Below are positions 33,381 through 46,500 of a stretch of 64,000 bases of DNA, one piece after another. Position numbers and translations under genes: made by a program. The stretch lies in contig NC_088302.1 of assembly GCF_032854445.1 (NCBI RefSeq), forward strand, positions 310,001 through 374,000, given 5' to 3'. The DNA comes from Liolophura sinensis (taxonomy: Eukaryota; Mollusca; Polyplacophora; Chitonida; Chitonidae). Within the stretch, counting starts at the first letter, position 1. Each line of letters opens with the position of its first letter. A model generated the notes under the pieces. It saw nothing but the letters and a program-made list of their open reading frames with translations, searched no databases and was not told where the DNA came from.

Positions 33381-33779
33381 TTCTAGCCGCTCTAAGGAAA
33401 TTACATGTATGATTATGGCCACTTAATGTATGGAATTCCTTTTTTATGAAATGTATTTTTATTTGAAGCAAAGGTAATGAACTTCAAGTCCTGGCTGGCG
33501 TGCACTGGGGCGGAAAACGCAAGAACAAATCCCCCCACTACCCAAGTCATCAGATAGCTGCCTGACAGGCTTTGCATTAACATCTATGCTGAATATTACG
33601 GTAAACTACATAGGGACTTTTACCCTGAATTTGCCTATATAATACAACATTAAAGTTGACAATGGCATTTTTGGGTGTGAATGGATTACTACAGATTTAG
33701 CTATTTCCTCCTTTTACAACACGGAGTATCATTTGTTCTGTTACTTTTATACTATAACTATAATACATTCCTGGACATA

Positions 33780-34255
33780 TACACGACATTTCTGGCATGT
33801 GGTTTGGTTAGTTTACATAATACGTTCCTGGACATATACATGACATTTGTTGCATTTGGTTTGGTTAGTTTACTATAATACGTTCCTGGACATATACATA
33901 ACATTTGTGGCATTTGGTTTGGTTAGTTTACTATAATACGTTCCTGGACATATACACGACATTTGTGGCATTTGGTTTGGTTAGTTTACATAATACGTTC
34001 CTGGACATATACATGACATTTCTGGCATGTGGTTTGGTTAGTTTACTATAATACGTTCCTGGACATATACACGACATTTGTGGCATTTGGTTTGGTTAGT
34101 GTACCATAATACGTTCCTGGACATATACACGACATTTGTGGCATTTGGTTTGGTTAGTGTACCATAATACGTTCCTGGACATATACACGACATTTGTGGC
34201 ATTTGGTTTGGTTAGTTTACTATAATACGTTCCTGGACATATACATGATATTTGT
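33780..34255 (+). repeat. 58-59-bp array, about 8 copies
   Basis: Units contain ggtttggttagtttactata, atacgttcctggacatatac and acgacatttgtggcattt. Short ORFs on both strands come from the array. Confidence 0.9.
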
Positions 34256-35099
34256 GGCTGACAAATAGATAAGTGTGATTTTATCTTGGAACTTACATTG
34301 GACTTTACATTGTTCTTAATAATCCTAACCACGTGATACTGGGATTACAATTTAAGGAATGCAAGAGGACCAACTGCTACGTTCTGGAATAAACTAATTG
34401 GAAACCGTGAACTGTAAAATAACTGCACCGTTGTGTTGTTACCTCTCGTGTTGTGTGCTTTATTATAATCCTACATCAGATTGTTGCTCTTGTACCGAAC
34501 TTTCCATCATGAATTAGCACTTAGTCTACTCCTGATTGGTGTGAAACACGAGTTTACATTTTAATGATGAATTCGTAACTTATATAGAACGATTCGATAA
34601 CTTATAGATAACTTATAACATTGTATACTTAGCGTGTTGCTGGCGTTGACAACTTATACCCAACGATAGTCTTACTTATGCTTAGCTCACAGCAGCGCAT
34701 TGCTGACGATCACGTGCCCCAGCCTATGAAAAAAGGCTTCCTCTCGATGATTCTAATCATATGTTAAGAAATAAACTTTGAGTACGCTGGACATTATCTC
34801 GATGTATTTCGACTTACAAGTTACTTACAAGTAACGTGTGTGGCAACCTCGCCGTACTACGACGTATACCCGCATGCTTCGGTGCACTCTTTTAAGATAA
34901 CTTTTTCGACGTACACAGGGTATTTTTTTCTTACGTTGGCATACACTGGCTAAATCGTTAAGGTGTGACAGGGCCTTAAAGTTAAATCTTAAGACAGTTT
35001 TGAACCAGAGTCCCTTCGACGTTCTGTAAGGTATCAAAAGGGCACTTTCACGTTCCACTATTACCCAGTTTTTGTTTTACAACCCCGTTCTATTACATG
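34256..35099. other. no gene seen
   Basis: AT-rich unique sequence. A 77-aa minus-strand ORF at 34825-35058 has no recognisable feature. Confidence 0.5.
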
Positions 35100-35205
35100 T
35101 TGTGTGGGTTTTTCCCCGGGCTCTGCTAGGTTTTCTTCCACCACAATGCTATAAGTGAAATATTCTTGAATACGGCATAAAAGACCAATTAAACAAATAA
35201 ATATT
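35100..35205 (+). mobile_element. SINE 3' fragment, plus orientation
   Basis: Contains gggctctgctaggttttctt, ctataagtgaaatattcttg and aatacggcataaaagaccaa, ending in an AT-rich tail. An internal deletion removed the gccgccgtcg segment. Confidence 0.82.
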
Positions 35206-35299
35206 ACATATTGCGACGCTACGCATTACTTATTTGACTGAAATTTAACACCGAACTGTAAAAGAATTCACATATATGAAGACGGTCAGCTTTATGGGT

Positions 35300-35440
35300 G
35301 TATTTTATTTGTTTATTTCATTGGTGTTTTACGCCGTACTTAAGAGCATTTCACTTATACGACGACAGGGTGTCGTGGGAGGAAGCCGGGCATCGCCCCG
35401 GGGGGGAGACCTACGACCATCCGCAGATTGCTGTTATTGT
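35300..35440 (-). mobile_element. SINE 3' fragment, minus orientation
   Basis: In plus sense: tttcattggtgttttacgcc, acttatacgacgaca and ctacgaccatccgcagattg. It lies 95 bp from another fragment in the opposite orientation. Confidence 0.83.
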
Positions 35441-36006
35441 ATAAAAAAGCATATTTTCTAATCCCATACAGTTGCATTAGTTTAAAGCAAGGCTTCGAGC
35501 CACCTCATGCCAGTAAGTCGTGCAGCCAGGTGTCTGTGTCCTGTGTCTCTATTACGTTAGATGTAAGGAGTGTCTTTGAAGCATCCTAAAATTAGACTTG
35601 TTCAGTGGGCCATTTTTACCATTTGATTCTAAATATTGTGATTCTAGGTTTGTCTCATTATTAACACACAGTGTAGGTGCAGATGGAAAGATATCACACA
35701 GACATGGATGGAGAGATATTACATAGATATAGGAGGATATGGAAAGAGGCAGGAAAAACACTATATCAAGAGGTGAATCAGTGCATAGAAGGGGCGACCA
35801 TTCGATCAAAGTCCACGCAGATCAGTAAACCCTGTACTAATATTCCTCGTCAGTGAAATTGAATGAACGACGGCAGACGAGAAATATCACGTGATCAGTA
35901 TATTTACTGGCTGAAATTATTGACCACGAACCTCGTGTGAGCAACACACACAGATATATAATAGCTGTAGCTCAGTGGCCATCCTCCGTTGTCTCATCGA
36001 TGTATT
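35441..36006. other. no gene seen
   Basis: Unique sequence. An 85-aa minus-strand ORF at 35552-35809 is unsupported. The last 30 bp (gtggccatcctccgttgtct near 35977) recur with changes after the next SINE, near 36182. Confidence 0.45.
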
Positions 36007-36186
36007 ATTTATAGTGGTACGTGGGAAGGTCTGTCAGCAACCTGCGGATGGTCGTGGGTTTCGCCCGGGCTCTGCCCGGTTTCCACCCACCATAATGCTG
36101 GCAGCTGTCGTATAAGTGAAATATTCTTGAGTACGGCGTAAAACACCAATCAAATAAATAAATAAATACATAAATATTTATAGTGG
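36007..36186 (+). mobile_element. 5'-truncated SINE with an 11-bp target duplication
   Basis: The element runs from gtacgtgggaaggtctgtca to the tail caatcaaataaataaataaa. ATTTATAGTGG flanks it at 36007-36017 and 36176-36186, which I read as the target-site duplication. The tRNA head is absent, so the copy inserted 5'-truncated or was templated by a truncated RNA. Confidence 0.85.
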
Positions 36187-36312
36187 CCATCCTACGTTAT
36201 CTGATCGAGGAAACCCAGGTTGCTGCATTATATACCCTTGTGTAGACAACGTGTAGCGGGACGAGGGGACGAGTACAGTCACCGTTCGCCCTCGAAATGA
36301 GCACGGCTTGAC

Positions 36313-36636
36313 ATGATAGCAGACATGATGGCAGACATGATTGCAGACATGATGACAGACATGATGGCAGATATGATTGCAGACATGATGACAGACATGA
36401 TTGCAGACATGATTGCAGACATGATTGCAGACATGATGGCAGACATGATGACAGACATGATTGCAGACATGATGGCAGACATGATTGCAGACATGATTGC
36501 AGACTTGATTGCAGACATGATGACAGACATGATTGCAGACATGATGGCAGACATGATTGCAGACATGATGACAGACATGATGACAGCTATGATTGCAGAC
36601 ATGATTGCAGACATGATGACAGACATGATTTGTTGA
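36313..36636 (+). repeat. 12-bp satellite, 27 copies
   Basis: Units are atgattgcagac, atgatggcagac and atgatgacagac in mixed order. The four-codon period leaves both strands open: a plus frame of IADM type (107 aa) and a minus frame of SAIM/SVIM type (115 aa). No gene evidence. Confidence 0.93.
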
Positions 36637-37591
36637 TTTATGGCCCAGACTATCCGAGTTTATAGGATGCTCGCTCCTCAGATTTCAAATATCGGGATGA
36701 GGTCCCCAACACAGGAAGAAATCGCCACCAAGCTTGGTCAAACTGGTATTTTTTACATTTCCATATTCATAACACTCCGATGTCCGCTTAGATCGGCCGT
36801 CCGCTATTATCAAGTCCTTGTGGACCGCCATCTTGCAGATCATGTGTCCTGGATTTCGCAACTACTTGACAGGAGATAGCTTTCCTTCCCCCACACGGCA
36901 AGGTATCGTTCATGAATGAAAGAAATTATCAAACACGTTAGATATTTGGTGCAGCTCCACAAAAGGCAAGAAACTTACAGAAAAGCTCACCGCAGACGAG
37001 AGTTACGTGCTTAAGGCAGGTGCGACGAATGAACTTTTGCTAAGCACATAGCTCTCGTGTGCGTCGGGCTTTACTGTACTGGAGCAGGTTTTCACAAAAC
37101 TTCTTAAGTTCACTAAAGTCCAAAGTCAAACACTACGTTGGTATACTGTTATGTTCCTAAGCCCGTGTTAAAGACAAGAGACCTAGAAATACTCCCTAAT
37201 ACAGCGCTAAACAGATGTGTTACTGACACCCATTCAGCTATCTTAGTTCACTACACTGTCTTACCCTATAGAGTAATCGTTTATCTAAAAAAACATGAAC
37301 ACAAATGTAATATTCATGATAAGCCCATATTTTCATTTTTGTTTCATAAGTCACCACAAAGGCATAGTAATGGTCATCAGTACGCTCTAAACTGACCGAC
37401 CGTAAAGATCAGGGCTCTAAAGTGACCGAACGTATAGATCACTTCAGACTTGTGAGGCCCAAAGTGATATATAAAGTTTATACTAAAAGAGAATACCCAA
37501 AGCAGGATTTCGTGTCCCAAATACACATGTAAGTCCTCATACAAAGCTTATAGTGAGAGAAGACTGAAAGCAGTCATTTGTTGTCTGAGCG
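36637..37591. other. no gene seen; 3' flank of the minus-strand gene
   Basis: Unique sequence. ORFs at 36640-36879 and 37138-37395 are short and unrecognised. Part of it probably is the 3' untranslated region of the gene ending at 37592. Confidence 0.45.
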
Positions 37592-40500
37592 TCAATCGGC
37601 CGCACAGTAATGAAGCAGAGAACTGTATTCGTCCACATCTACTTCCTCTTGGTCGCTCAGAATATGCACTGTGTTGTTCCTGTTGAAGTCCATCTCAACG
37701 ACTACCCCATGGTGATTTGCGTCTGACTGTTCCTCCGATATGCTATCACCCGAGACAGGTGTTCCGAAACCCCGTGACACAGCCTTGCCACACACAACGT
37801 CGCCGTGACAGAAAAACGCTTTAATTTCTTCACTGGTTATGACTACAGTTCCTGTATCCACAACACTTCCACTACAGTTTCTGTTCTGTTGCGCAGAAAC
37901 TGGAATAACTCCTCCTCGTAGAGAGTACTTGTGATACTCGTTACACAGCCGTTTGGTATTGTCATCCCGATGGCAACCCGAACTGTTCTCTGTTAAAGCG
38001 ACAAAACTTTGACTCCCCAGCTCATAGGAAACTAGGGATGCGTCAGCGGTAGACTGTTGTGGGACATCGTCAGAAGACGGCATGCTAGTGGCACAACTGC
38101 CATTACTGTTATCGTGTTTAGGTACATCTTCACGTGGTGGCTGGTCAACAGAACCAAGCGCGGCAATATTCTCGCATCCAGCCGTTTTTATGGCACTATT
38201 CCTATCTACATGGCCACAGACTGACTTCGGAATAGCATATCGTTCAGCTTCACCTTCACACAGAGGTTTATGAACGTAGTTCGAGGAAGTGTCCGAATCT
38301 ACTGAGTAGCGGACTGAGCATCCTTCCAGTTTGCCAAACGTCTCTTCTGACAGAGCATTTCTGTGGAGACAGCCTTGCTCCCGGCTGCTTCCGGCGTTAT
38401 TGAACCTGGGCAGGCTGGCCTTCTCAGGCAAGAGTGGGGTACTGAGGTCCACTGGGCGCTCATCATTCATCAAACAGCTATTAACAGAGGACAGACTTAG
38501 TTTTCTCTCTGGACCTGGTGATAAACAAGCCTCAGGTGTGTCAACAGGTAAGACCGAGGTTTCGCTGTTTGATATAGCTGTCCGTGCCGGATTGTTGGAT
38601 GTCGTGTCAGCGTGTACCGTGACAGGAGACGCACCAAGTCGCGGTTTCCTCATCTTCAAAGACACGGTCTCTGACCAGAGGCTATTATTGTTGCTCTGCT
38701 CCCCACCAGGTGCTGGCAGGGCGGTGCCGTCTTCAGATATGTTCGGGAAAGTTCCAGGCCCATATGTTGGAAAGTCTTTCCAGTCCTCGCCAAAAATTTT
38801 ATTTACTTTTGAAATATAATCTTTGTTTCCTGCTGCAGGATTCTGAAAGATCCAAGGCGAAAAGAAATAATTGACACATTAAATGGATTTCCAAACAGAA
38901 CATCATGTTTTGTTATTGAAAAGAACTTTTATCTGAAGTTTGTTTATTTGTTATTATTCTTGGAGGCTATCACATTTCGGTCATGTTATCCTTGTAACAG
39001 ACCGGTCTCAAACAACAAATAGTGCTGCTTCACTGGAACGCCTTGATGACAACACCATATCGCGACTCACTCAGCCACAGTAAACAGTGTCTTAACTCAC
39101 GTGTAGGGTATTGACGACGGACTAACTTTTTAAATTACGTCGGTTTCTAGAAGCACGTCTCAAATCTTGCCGGCCGGCGGGAGGAACTACTACAATCTAT
39201 CAAAGGATTAGATTTGGACAAGAAAGAGAAGTCTTCAGTGAGAAAATTAACAACATACGCGTTGACGTATACGGTTACGCATGCACACATTTCCCTGGTT
39301 CAGTTTCTGTAGCGGGTGACTAAAAAAATGCATGATGGTTTGGGCGACGCTTATCACGGCGTCTCTGGTCTACATTTGCCGTCATATTTCCATGGCCGCA
39401 ACCGGGGTTACCTCACCTCCACAGTAGGCGCAAAAAGTATCACCTGTCGAGGGCGTGGATTTGTTTCAAGAAAGGATGATGTAGTTGTGACTTAAGGCAG
39501 ACATAAACCTAAGACCTTGGTTCATGTAAGTGTCCTATGATAAACAGACACCCGAGCCCCTGTCACCTTTTTCAGATCAGACAGGGCGTTTTTATGAGTA
39601 AGTGTCCTATGCGAAACAGGCACCTGAACCCCTGTTACCTTCTTCAGATTAGACAGGGCTATGTCTAAGACCTTGGTACATGTAACTGTACTATGAGAAA
39701 CAGACACCTGAGCCCCTGTCACCTTTTTCAGATCAGACAGGGCGTTTTTATGAGTAAGTGTCCTGTGAAAAAGAGATACCTGAGGCCCTGTTACCTTCTT
39801 CAGATCTGACAGCCCTTAGCCTAAGACCTTGGTACATGTAAGTGTCCTATGCGAAACAGACACCTGAGCCCCTGTTACCTTCTTCAGATCAGACAGGGCT
39901 ATGTCTAAGACCTTGGTACATGTAACTGTACTATGAGAAACAGACACCTGAGCCCCTGTCACCTTCTTCAGATCAGACAGGGCGTTTTTTATGAGAAAGT
40001 GTTCTATGAAAAAGAGGCACCTGAGGCCCTATTACCTTCTTCAAATCTGACAGCCCTTAGTCTAAGACCTTGGTACATGTAAGTGTCCTATGCGTAACAG
40101 ACACCTGAGCCCCTGTCACCTTTTTCAGATCAGACAGGGCGTTTTTATGAGTAAGTGTCCTATGAAAAAGAGACATCTGAGGCCCTGTTACCTTCTCCAG
40201 ATCAGACGGGCCTTAGCCTAAGACCTTGGTACATGTAAGTGTCCTATGATAAACAGACACCGGAGGCCCTGTTACTTTCTTCAGATCAGACGGGCCTTAG
40301 CCTAAGACCTTGGTACATGTAAGTGTCCTATGAGAAACAAACACCTATGCCCGAGTTACCTTCTTCAGATCAGACAGGGCGTTTTTACGGCTTATCTCTT
40401 TCTTTGTATTTCCCTTATTGCCGTTCTTGTTCCCTTTCTCCTGAAAATATAAAACAGATGTCAAATTGATCATTATTTAAGTTTGCAGTGGTTCTCTGTC

Positions 40501-43500
40501 TGCCATTATATAACAGAACCGGAATATCGGAACCCTGGGGCCACTTTCACAAATCAGCGTACGGCATTTATTTATCGTACATTTGTCGTACGATATTTTG
40601 TATGATATATTTGTGAAAGTGGCCCCTGAACTGTTTCTCACCTAATCGATAAAGTATATCTACACTGGGCCTGAAGACATCCAGTACATCCAGTACATCC
40701 AGGAACATACAATCACTTACATCTAGGAACATACAATCACTTACATCCAGGAACATACCATCACTTATATCCAGGAATATACCATCACTTACATCTAGGA
40801 ACATACCATAACTTATATCCAGGAACATACCGTCACTTACTTCCAGGAACATACAATCACCTATATCTAGGAACATACCATCACTTACATCCTGGAACAT
40901 ACAATCACTTACATCTAGGAACATACCTTCACTTACATTCAGGAACATACCATCACTTACATCCTGGAACATACCATCACTTACATCCAGGAACATACCA
41001 TCACTTACATCCAGGAACATACCTTGACTTACATTCAGGAACATACCTTCACTTACATCCTGGAACATACCGTCACTTACATCCTGGAACATACAATCAC
41101 TTACATCCAGGAACATACCTTCACTTACATTCAGGAACATACCTTCACTTATATCCTGGAACATGCCATCACTTACATCCAGGAACATACCATCACTTAC
41201 ATCCAGGAACATACAATCACTTACATCCAGGAACATACCTTCACTTACATTCAGGAACATACCTTCACTTACATCCTGGAACATACCATCACTTACATCC
41301 AGGAACATACAATCACTTACATCCAGGAACATACCTTCACTTACATTCCCTTACTTCCTTGAACATACCATCACTTACATCCAGAGACATACCTTTTTGC
41401 TAGACTTCTTCGTCTTCTTGGATCCCTTTCCGTCCTGGCTGTTTTTGGATTTCTTTTCCTGTTACAGGGGAACATGTCGATAAACCAAGTGCGCTGTGAG
41501 AGTATGCGGACTCATTTTCAAGAAGGAACAATATTTTGCTGCACATACAAATGTATTAAAATAGGATTTTTGTTGTTTAAAGTTGTTTTCAACATTGTTT
41601 TGGTGAGCTCACGACGGTGAGTTTATGACGGTGTGTCCACGCCTGATTCCAGTCCCGCCATGTTCGTGGTCCTACCTCACTGGAACGCCACCAGACGACA
41701 TGCCTCATCTAATCACAGAACACAGACACCGGGCCGAGCAGTACTTGTCATTGGTCTAAACGACGCTGAACAATTGCCCAGATCTAGGCCTAATATGCAC
41801 GTATATGCCGCCATGGGGCTGAAGCACAGATCTTCCAAACATGAGGGGGATGTGTAGACGTATGTGTAAAACTCTAAGTGCTCGCAAACACATTGGTGAA
41901 GTTCATCAAGTGAAGATGATGTACCATAAATTAAAACACTAGTTACATACTAGTTCAGGTGTACTCAGCAACATTCAGTTTTACTTACCAACTTCGCTTT
42001 CTTAGCCTGAAAAAAGCTGAAAAGTAAATTACAACCATTTGGTGAGAACTAATATCAGTGGTTTAAAGTCACAGTAGAATGCTACCAGCAGATAAAGAGA
42101 AACATCGGTGTCATGTAGATCAACTGTGATGTCTGGATAAAACCTTAACTGGTTACACAAACTTCAGTCTGCCGCAGTGGTGTGACAATGGTGTCTCATA
42201 TGAAGTGTATACAGGTCATCAGACGTAAACGCACTATCAGAGAACACCCCAATCTGTTCATCAGAATTCTTACATTTATTTCTTGGAATGTGTTTTCTGG
42301 GTGATAAAATGTATTTCAAACTTGAGCACGGAGGACTGCCTTTTAAGACGAAGGTATTAAGAATACGCATATAAATCGTAAAATGAATTCAATAAATAAC
42401 ACAGCCATGTTTAAGTGTTAGCTTTGGCCTTTCAAACACACAACCCCTCAAACAAGGCTGTTGTAATCAGTAATAAACACACAATCCCTTACCCAGTACT
42501 GTTGTATTCAGTAACAAACACACAATCCTTTACCCAAGCTTGTTGTATTCAGTAACAAACACACAATCCCTTACCCAATGCTGTTGTTTTCAGAAACAAA
42601 CACACCATGCCTTACCCAATGTTTTTGTATTCAGAAACACGCATAATCCCTTACCCAAGGCGGCTGTGTTCCGTAACAAACACACAATGCCTTACACAAA
42701 GCTGTTGTATTCAGTAACAAACACACAATCCCTTACCCAAAGCTGTTGTATTCAGTAACAAACACAAAATCCCTCACCAAAGGCTGTTGTATTCAGTAAC
42801 GAACACACAATCCCTTACCCAAGGCTGCTGTATTCTGTAACAAACACATAATCCCTTACCCAAGGCTGTTGTATTCAGAAACAAACACAATCCCTTACCC
42901 AAGGCTGCTGTATTCAGTAACAATCACTCAGTCCCTTACACAAGGCTGTTGTATTCAGTAACAAACACACAATGCCTTATCCAAGGTTGTTGTTTTCAGT
43001 AACAAACACGTAATCCCTTACCCAAGGCTGTTGTATTCAGAAACACACACAATCCCTTACACAAGGCTGTTGTTTTCAGTAACAAACACAGAATCCCTTA
43101 CCCAAAGCTGTTGTATTCAGAAACACACACAATCCCTTACACAAGGCTGTTGTGTTCAGTAACAAACACAGAATCCCTTACCCAAAGCTGCTGTATTCAG
43201 AAACAAACACAATCCCTTACCCAAGGCTGCTGTATTCAGTAACAAACACAGAATCCCTTACACAAGGCTGTTGTATTCAGTAACAAACCATCGATCCCTT
43301 ACCCAAGGCTGTTGTATTCCGTAACAAACACACAATCCTTTACCCAAGCTTGTTGTATTCAGTAACAAACACAGAATCCCTTACCCAAGGCTGTTGTATT
43401 CAGTAACAAACATCAATCCCTTACCCAAGGCTGTTGTATTCAATAACGATCACACAATCCCTTACCCAAGGCTGATGTATTCAGTAACAAACACACAATC

Positions 43501-46500
43501 CCTTACCCAAGGCTGTTGTTTTCAGAAACACACACAAGCCCCTACTCAAGCTCTTGTATTCAGAAACAAACACACAATCCCTTACCCAAGGCTGTTGTTT
43601 TCAGAAACACACACAAGCCCCTACTCAAGATCTTGTATTCAGTAACAAACACAGAATCCCTTACCCAACGCTGTTGTATTCAGTAACAAACACACAATTC
43701 CTTACCCAAGGCTGTTGTTTTCAGAAACACACACAAGCCCCTACTCAAGCTCTTGTATTCAGAAACAAACACAATCCCTTACCCAAGGCTGCTGTATTCA
43801 GTAACAAACACAGAATCCCTTACCCAAGGCTGTTGTATTCAGTAACAAACCCTCGATCCCTTACCCAAGGCTGCTGTATTCCGTAACGAACACACAATCC
43901 CTTACCCAAGGCTGTTGTATTCAATAACGAACACACAATCCCTTACCCAAGGCTGATGTATTCAGTAACAAACACACAATCCCTTACCCAAGGCTGTTGT
44001 ATTCAGAAACACACACAAGTCCCTACTCAAGCTCTTGTATTCAGAAACAAACACAATGACTTACCCAAGGCTGATGTATTCAGTAACAAACACAGAATCC
44101 CTTACCCAAGGCTGTTGTTTTCAGAAACACACACAAGCCCCTACTCAAGCTCTTGTATTCAGAAACAAACACAATGACTTACACAAGGCTGTTGTATTCA
44201 GTAACAAACACACATTTCATTATTCAAGGCTGTTGTATTTAGAAACACACAATCCTTTACCCAAGGCTGCCGTATTCAGAAACAAACACAATCCCTTACC
44301 CAAGGCCATTGTATTCAGTAACAAACACACAATCCTTTACCCAAGGCTGCTGTATTCAGAAACAAACACAATCCCTTACCCAAGGCTGTTGTGTCCAATA
44401 ACAACACACAATCCCTAACCCAACGCTGTTGTATTCAGAAACACACACAATCCCTTACCCAAGGCTGTTGTATTCAGTAACAAACACACAATCCCTTCCC
44501 CAAGGCTGTTGTATTCAGTAACAAACACACAATCCCTTACCCAAGGCTGTTGTGTTCAGTAACAAACACACAATCCCTAACCCAACGCTGTTGTATTCAG
44601 AAACACACACAATCCCTTCCCCAAGACTGTTGTATTCATAAACACACACACTCCCTTACACAAGGCTGATGCAATGTCTAACAAACACCCCATACTTAGT
44701 CGGTAGCACAAGACGGTTGTCATCTGTAACAGACACAATCCCTTACTAACGTCTGTTGTAATCATGCTCCCTTAACCCACGATGTGGTAAAAATGTCCGC
44801 CGATCAAATCTACTTACCTCAAGATTCCTTTCTTTCCTCCGGTTTTCTGTTTCCTTTTTTTCTCCCAATCAGGATCGTTTCTGATCTTTTTGGACTAAAC
44901 ACACAAAGCATCGTCACATTAAGTTCTATATTTTACTACAAATTTCCGTTTAAGCCCCTGAAATAATATGATAATGACTTATGGCTAGTCCTAAGATGTG
45001 TACATTCGTGAAGTGCCCAGACTACATGTATGAAATACCAAGCCTACATTCGCGAAGAGCCCGGTCTATATTCGTGAAGAGCCCGGTCTATATTCATGAA
45101 GAGCCCGGTCTACACTCGTTACAAGTCCGTGCTACATTTGTAAAGAGCCCAGTCTACATTCATGGAGGGCTCGGTGTTTGCATTCATGAAGATCCCAGTC
45201 TACTTTCGTGAAGAGCCCGGTCTACATTCGTGAAGAGCTCTGTGTTTACATTCATGAAGATCTCGGTTTACATTCCAGGCATGAAGTGCCAGGCCTACAT
45301 TCATGAAAAGCCTGGTCTACATTTGTGGAGAACCCGGTCTGCATTCATGACGAGCTCGTTTCACATTCATAAAGATCCTGGCCTACATTCAGGAAGAGCC
45401 CGGTCTACATCCGTGATGAAGCCGGTTTCCACTCGTGCAAATCTCCGTCTACATTCGTGATGAGCCCGGTATACACTCGTGAAGGTTCAGGCCTACAATA
45501 GTGAAGAGCTTATGAAGTGCACGGTTTATACATTCGTGAAAAGCGATGTGTAGTAACACGAATGTACATTCTTGAAGTGCGCAGTGTACATCCGTGAAGT
45601 ATGTGGTATATATTCGTGAAGTGTGTGGTATTTATTAGTGAAGAAGCGGTGTATTTTTCTTTACGCGATGTACATTCGTGAAGTATCCGGTGGACATTTG
45701 TGAAGTGCCCGGTGTATATTCGTCGGGTGTGCTATGTACATTCGTCAGGTTAACACGGTGTACGTTCGTCAGGTGTGTTATGTGGATTCGTCAGGTGTGC
45801 GGTGTACATTCGTCAGGTGTGCAGAAAATGGGCGATTCTTACCACGTAGAAAACCAGATAGGACAAGCCAAATATGACAGGTACCATGACGGTTGCCATT
45901 ATGATCATAATATAGATGAAGTCGTCCGCTTTTAGCTTGTTATAAACCGACTCTCTCTCGGGTGCATCTGTGAGAAAAAAATGTATAGCAGGTACATTAA
46001 TGTTACTGTAGTTATTTCATAGCATTTGTAGTCAAACTTGAACACTTAAGTTTTCTCGGGTTTTATACACGCAACACCGTGAGTGACCAAACTAGTTACT
46101 GTATACTGAAATGCATTAAAATCGCACCAGAGGAACTGACACTCAACCAAATTTTATTTTGGTGTTGGCAATGTTTACACATTTACACTCAGATAAATCA
46201 GTTACGCATTAGTAATGACAAATGTCACTGGAAAGTACAAAATTTTAATGTAGATAAAATGGAACACACAAGAGGTCCAAAGACAAAGTTGGTACCGGGT
46301 AGGACCACCTCAGTTTACAACGCATGCCACACAACGCACTATAAGTCTCTTGTGGTCAGTGAAGAGTGCAGGCTACGACCGTCTATGATTAGTTTACAAT
46401 TCTACTGACGTGCTTCCTGTTATATACCTGTTACTTTTTGAATAGCGACCCAGTTGTCAGAATCTCCTAATATTGTGTCCGTTTTCGACAAACCTAATTC

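Noticed and set aside
40568..41332. 254-aa minus ORF of MFLDVSDG repeats
   Set aside because: It is the 24-bp intronic array after exon 6 of the membrane-protein gene.
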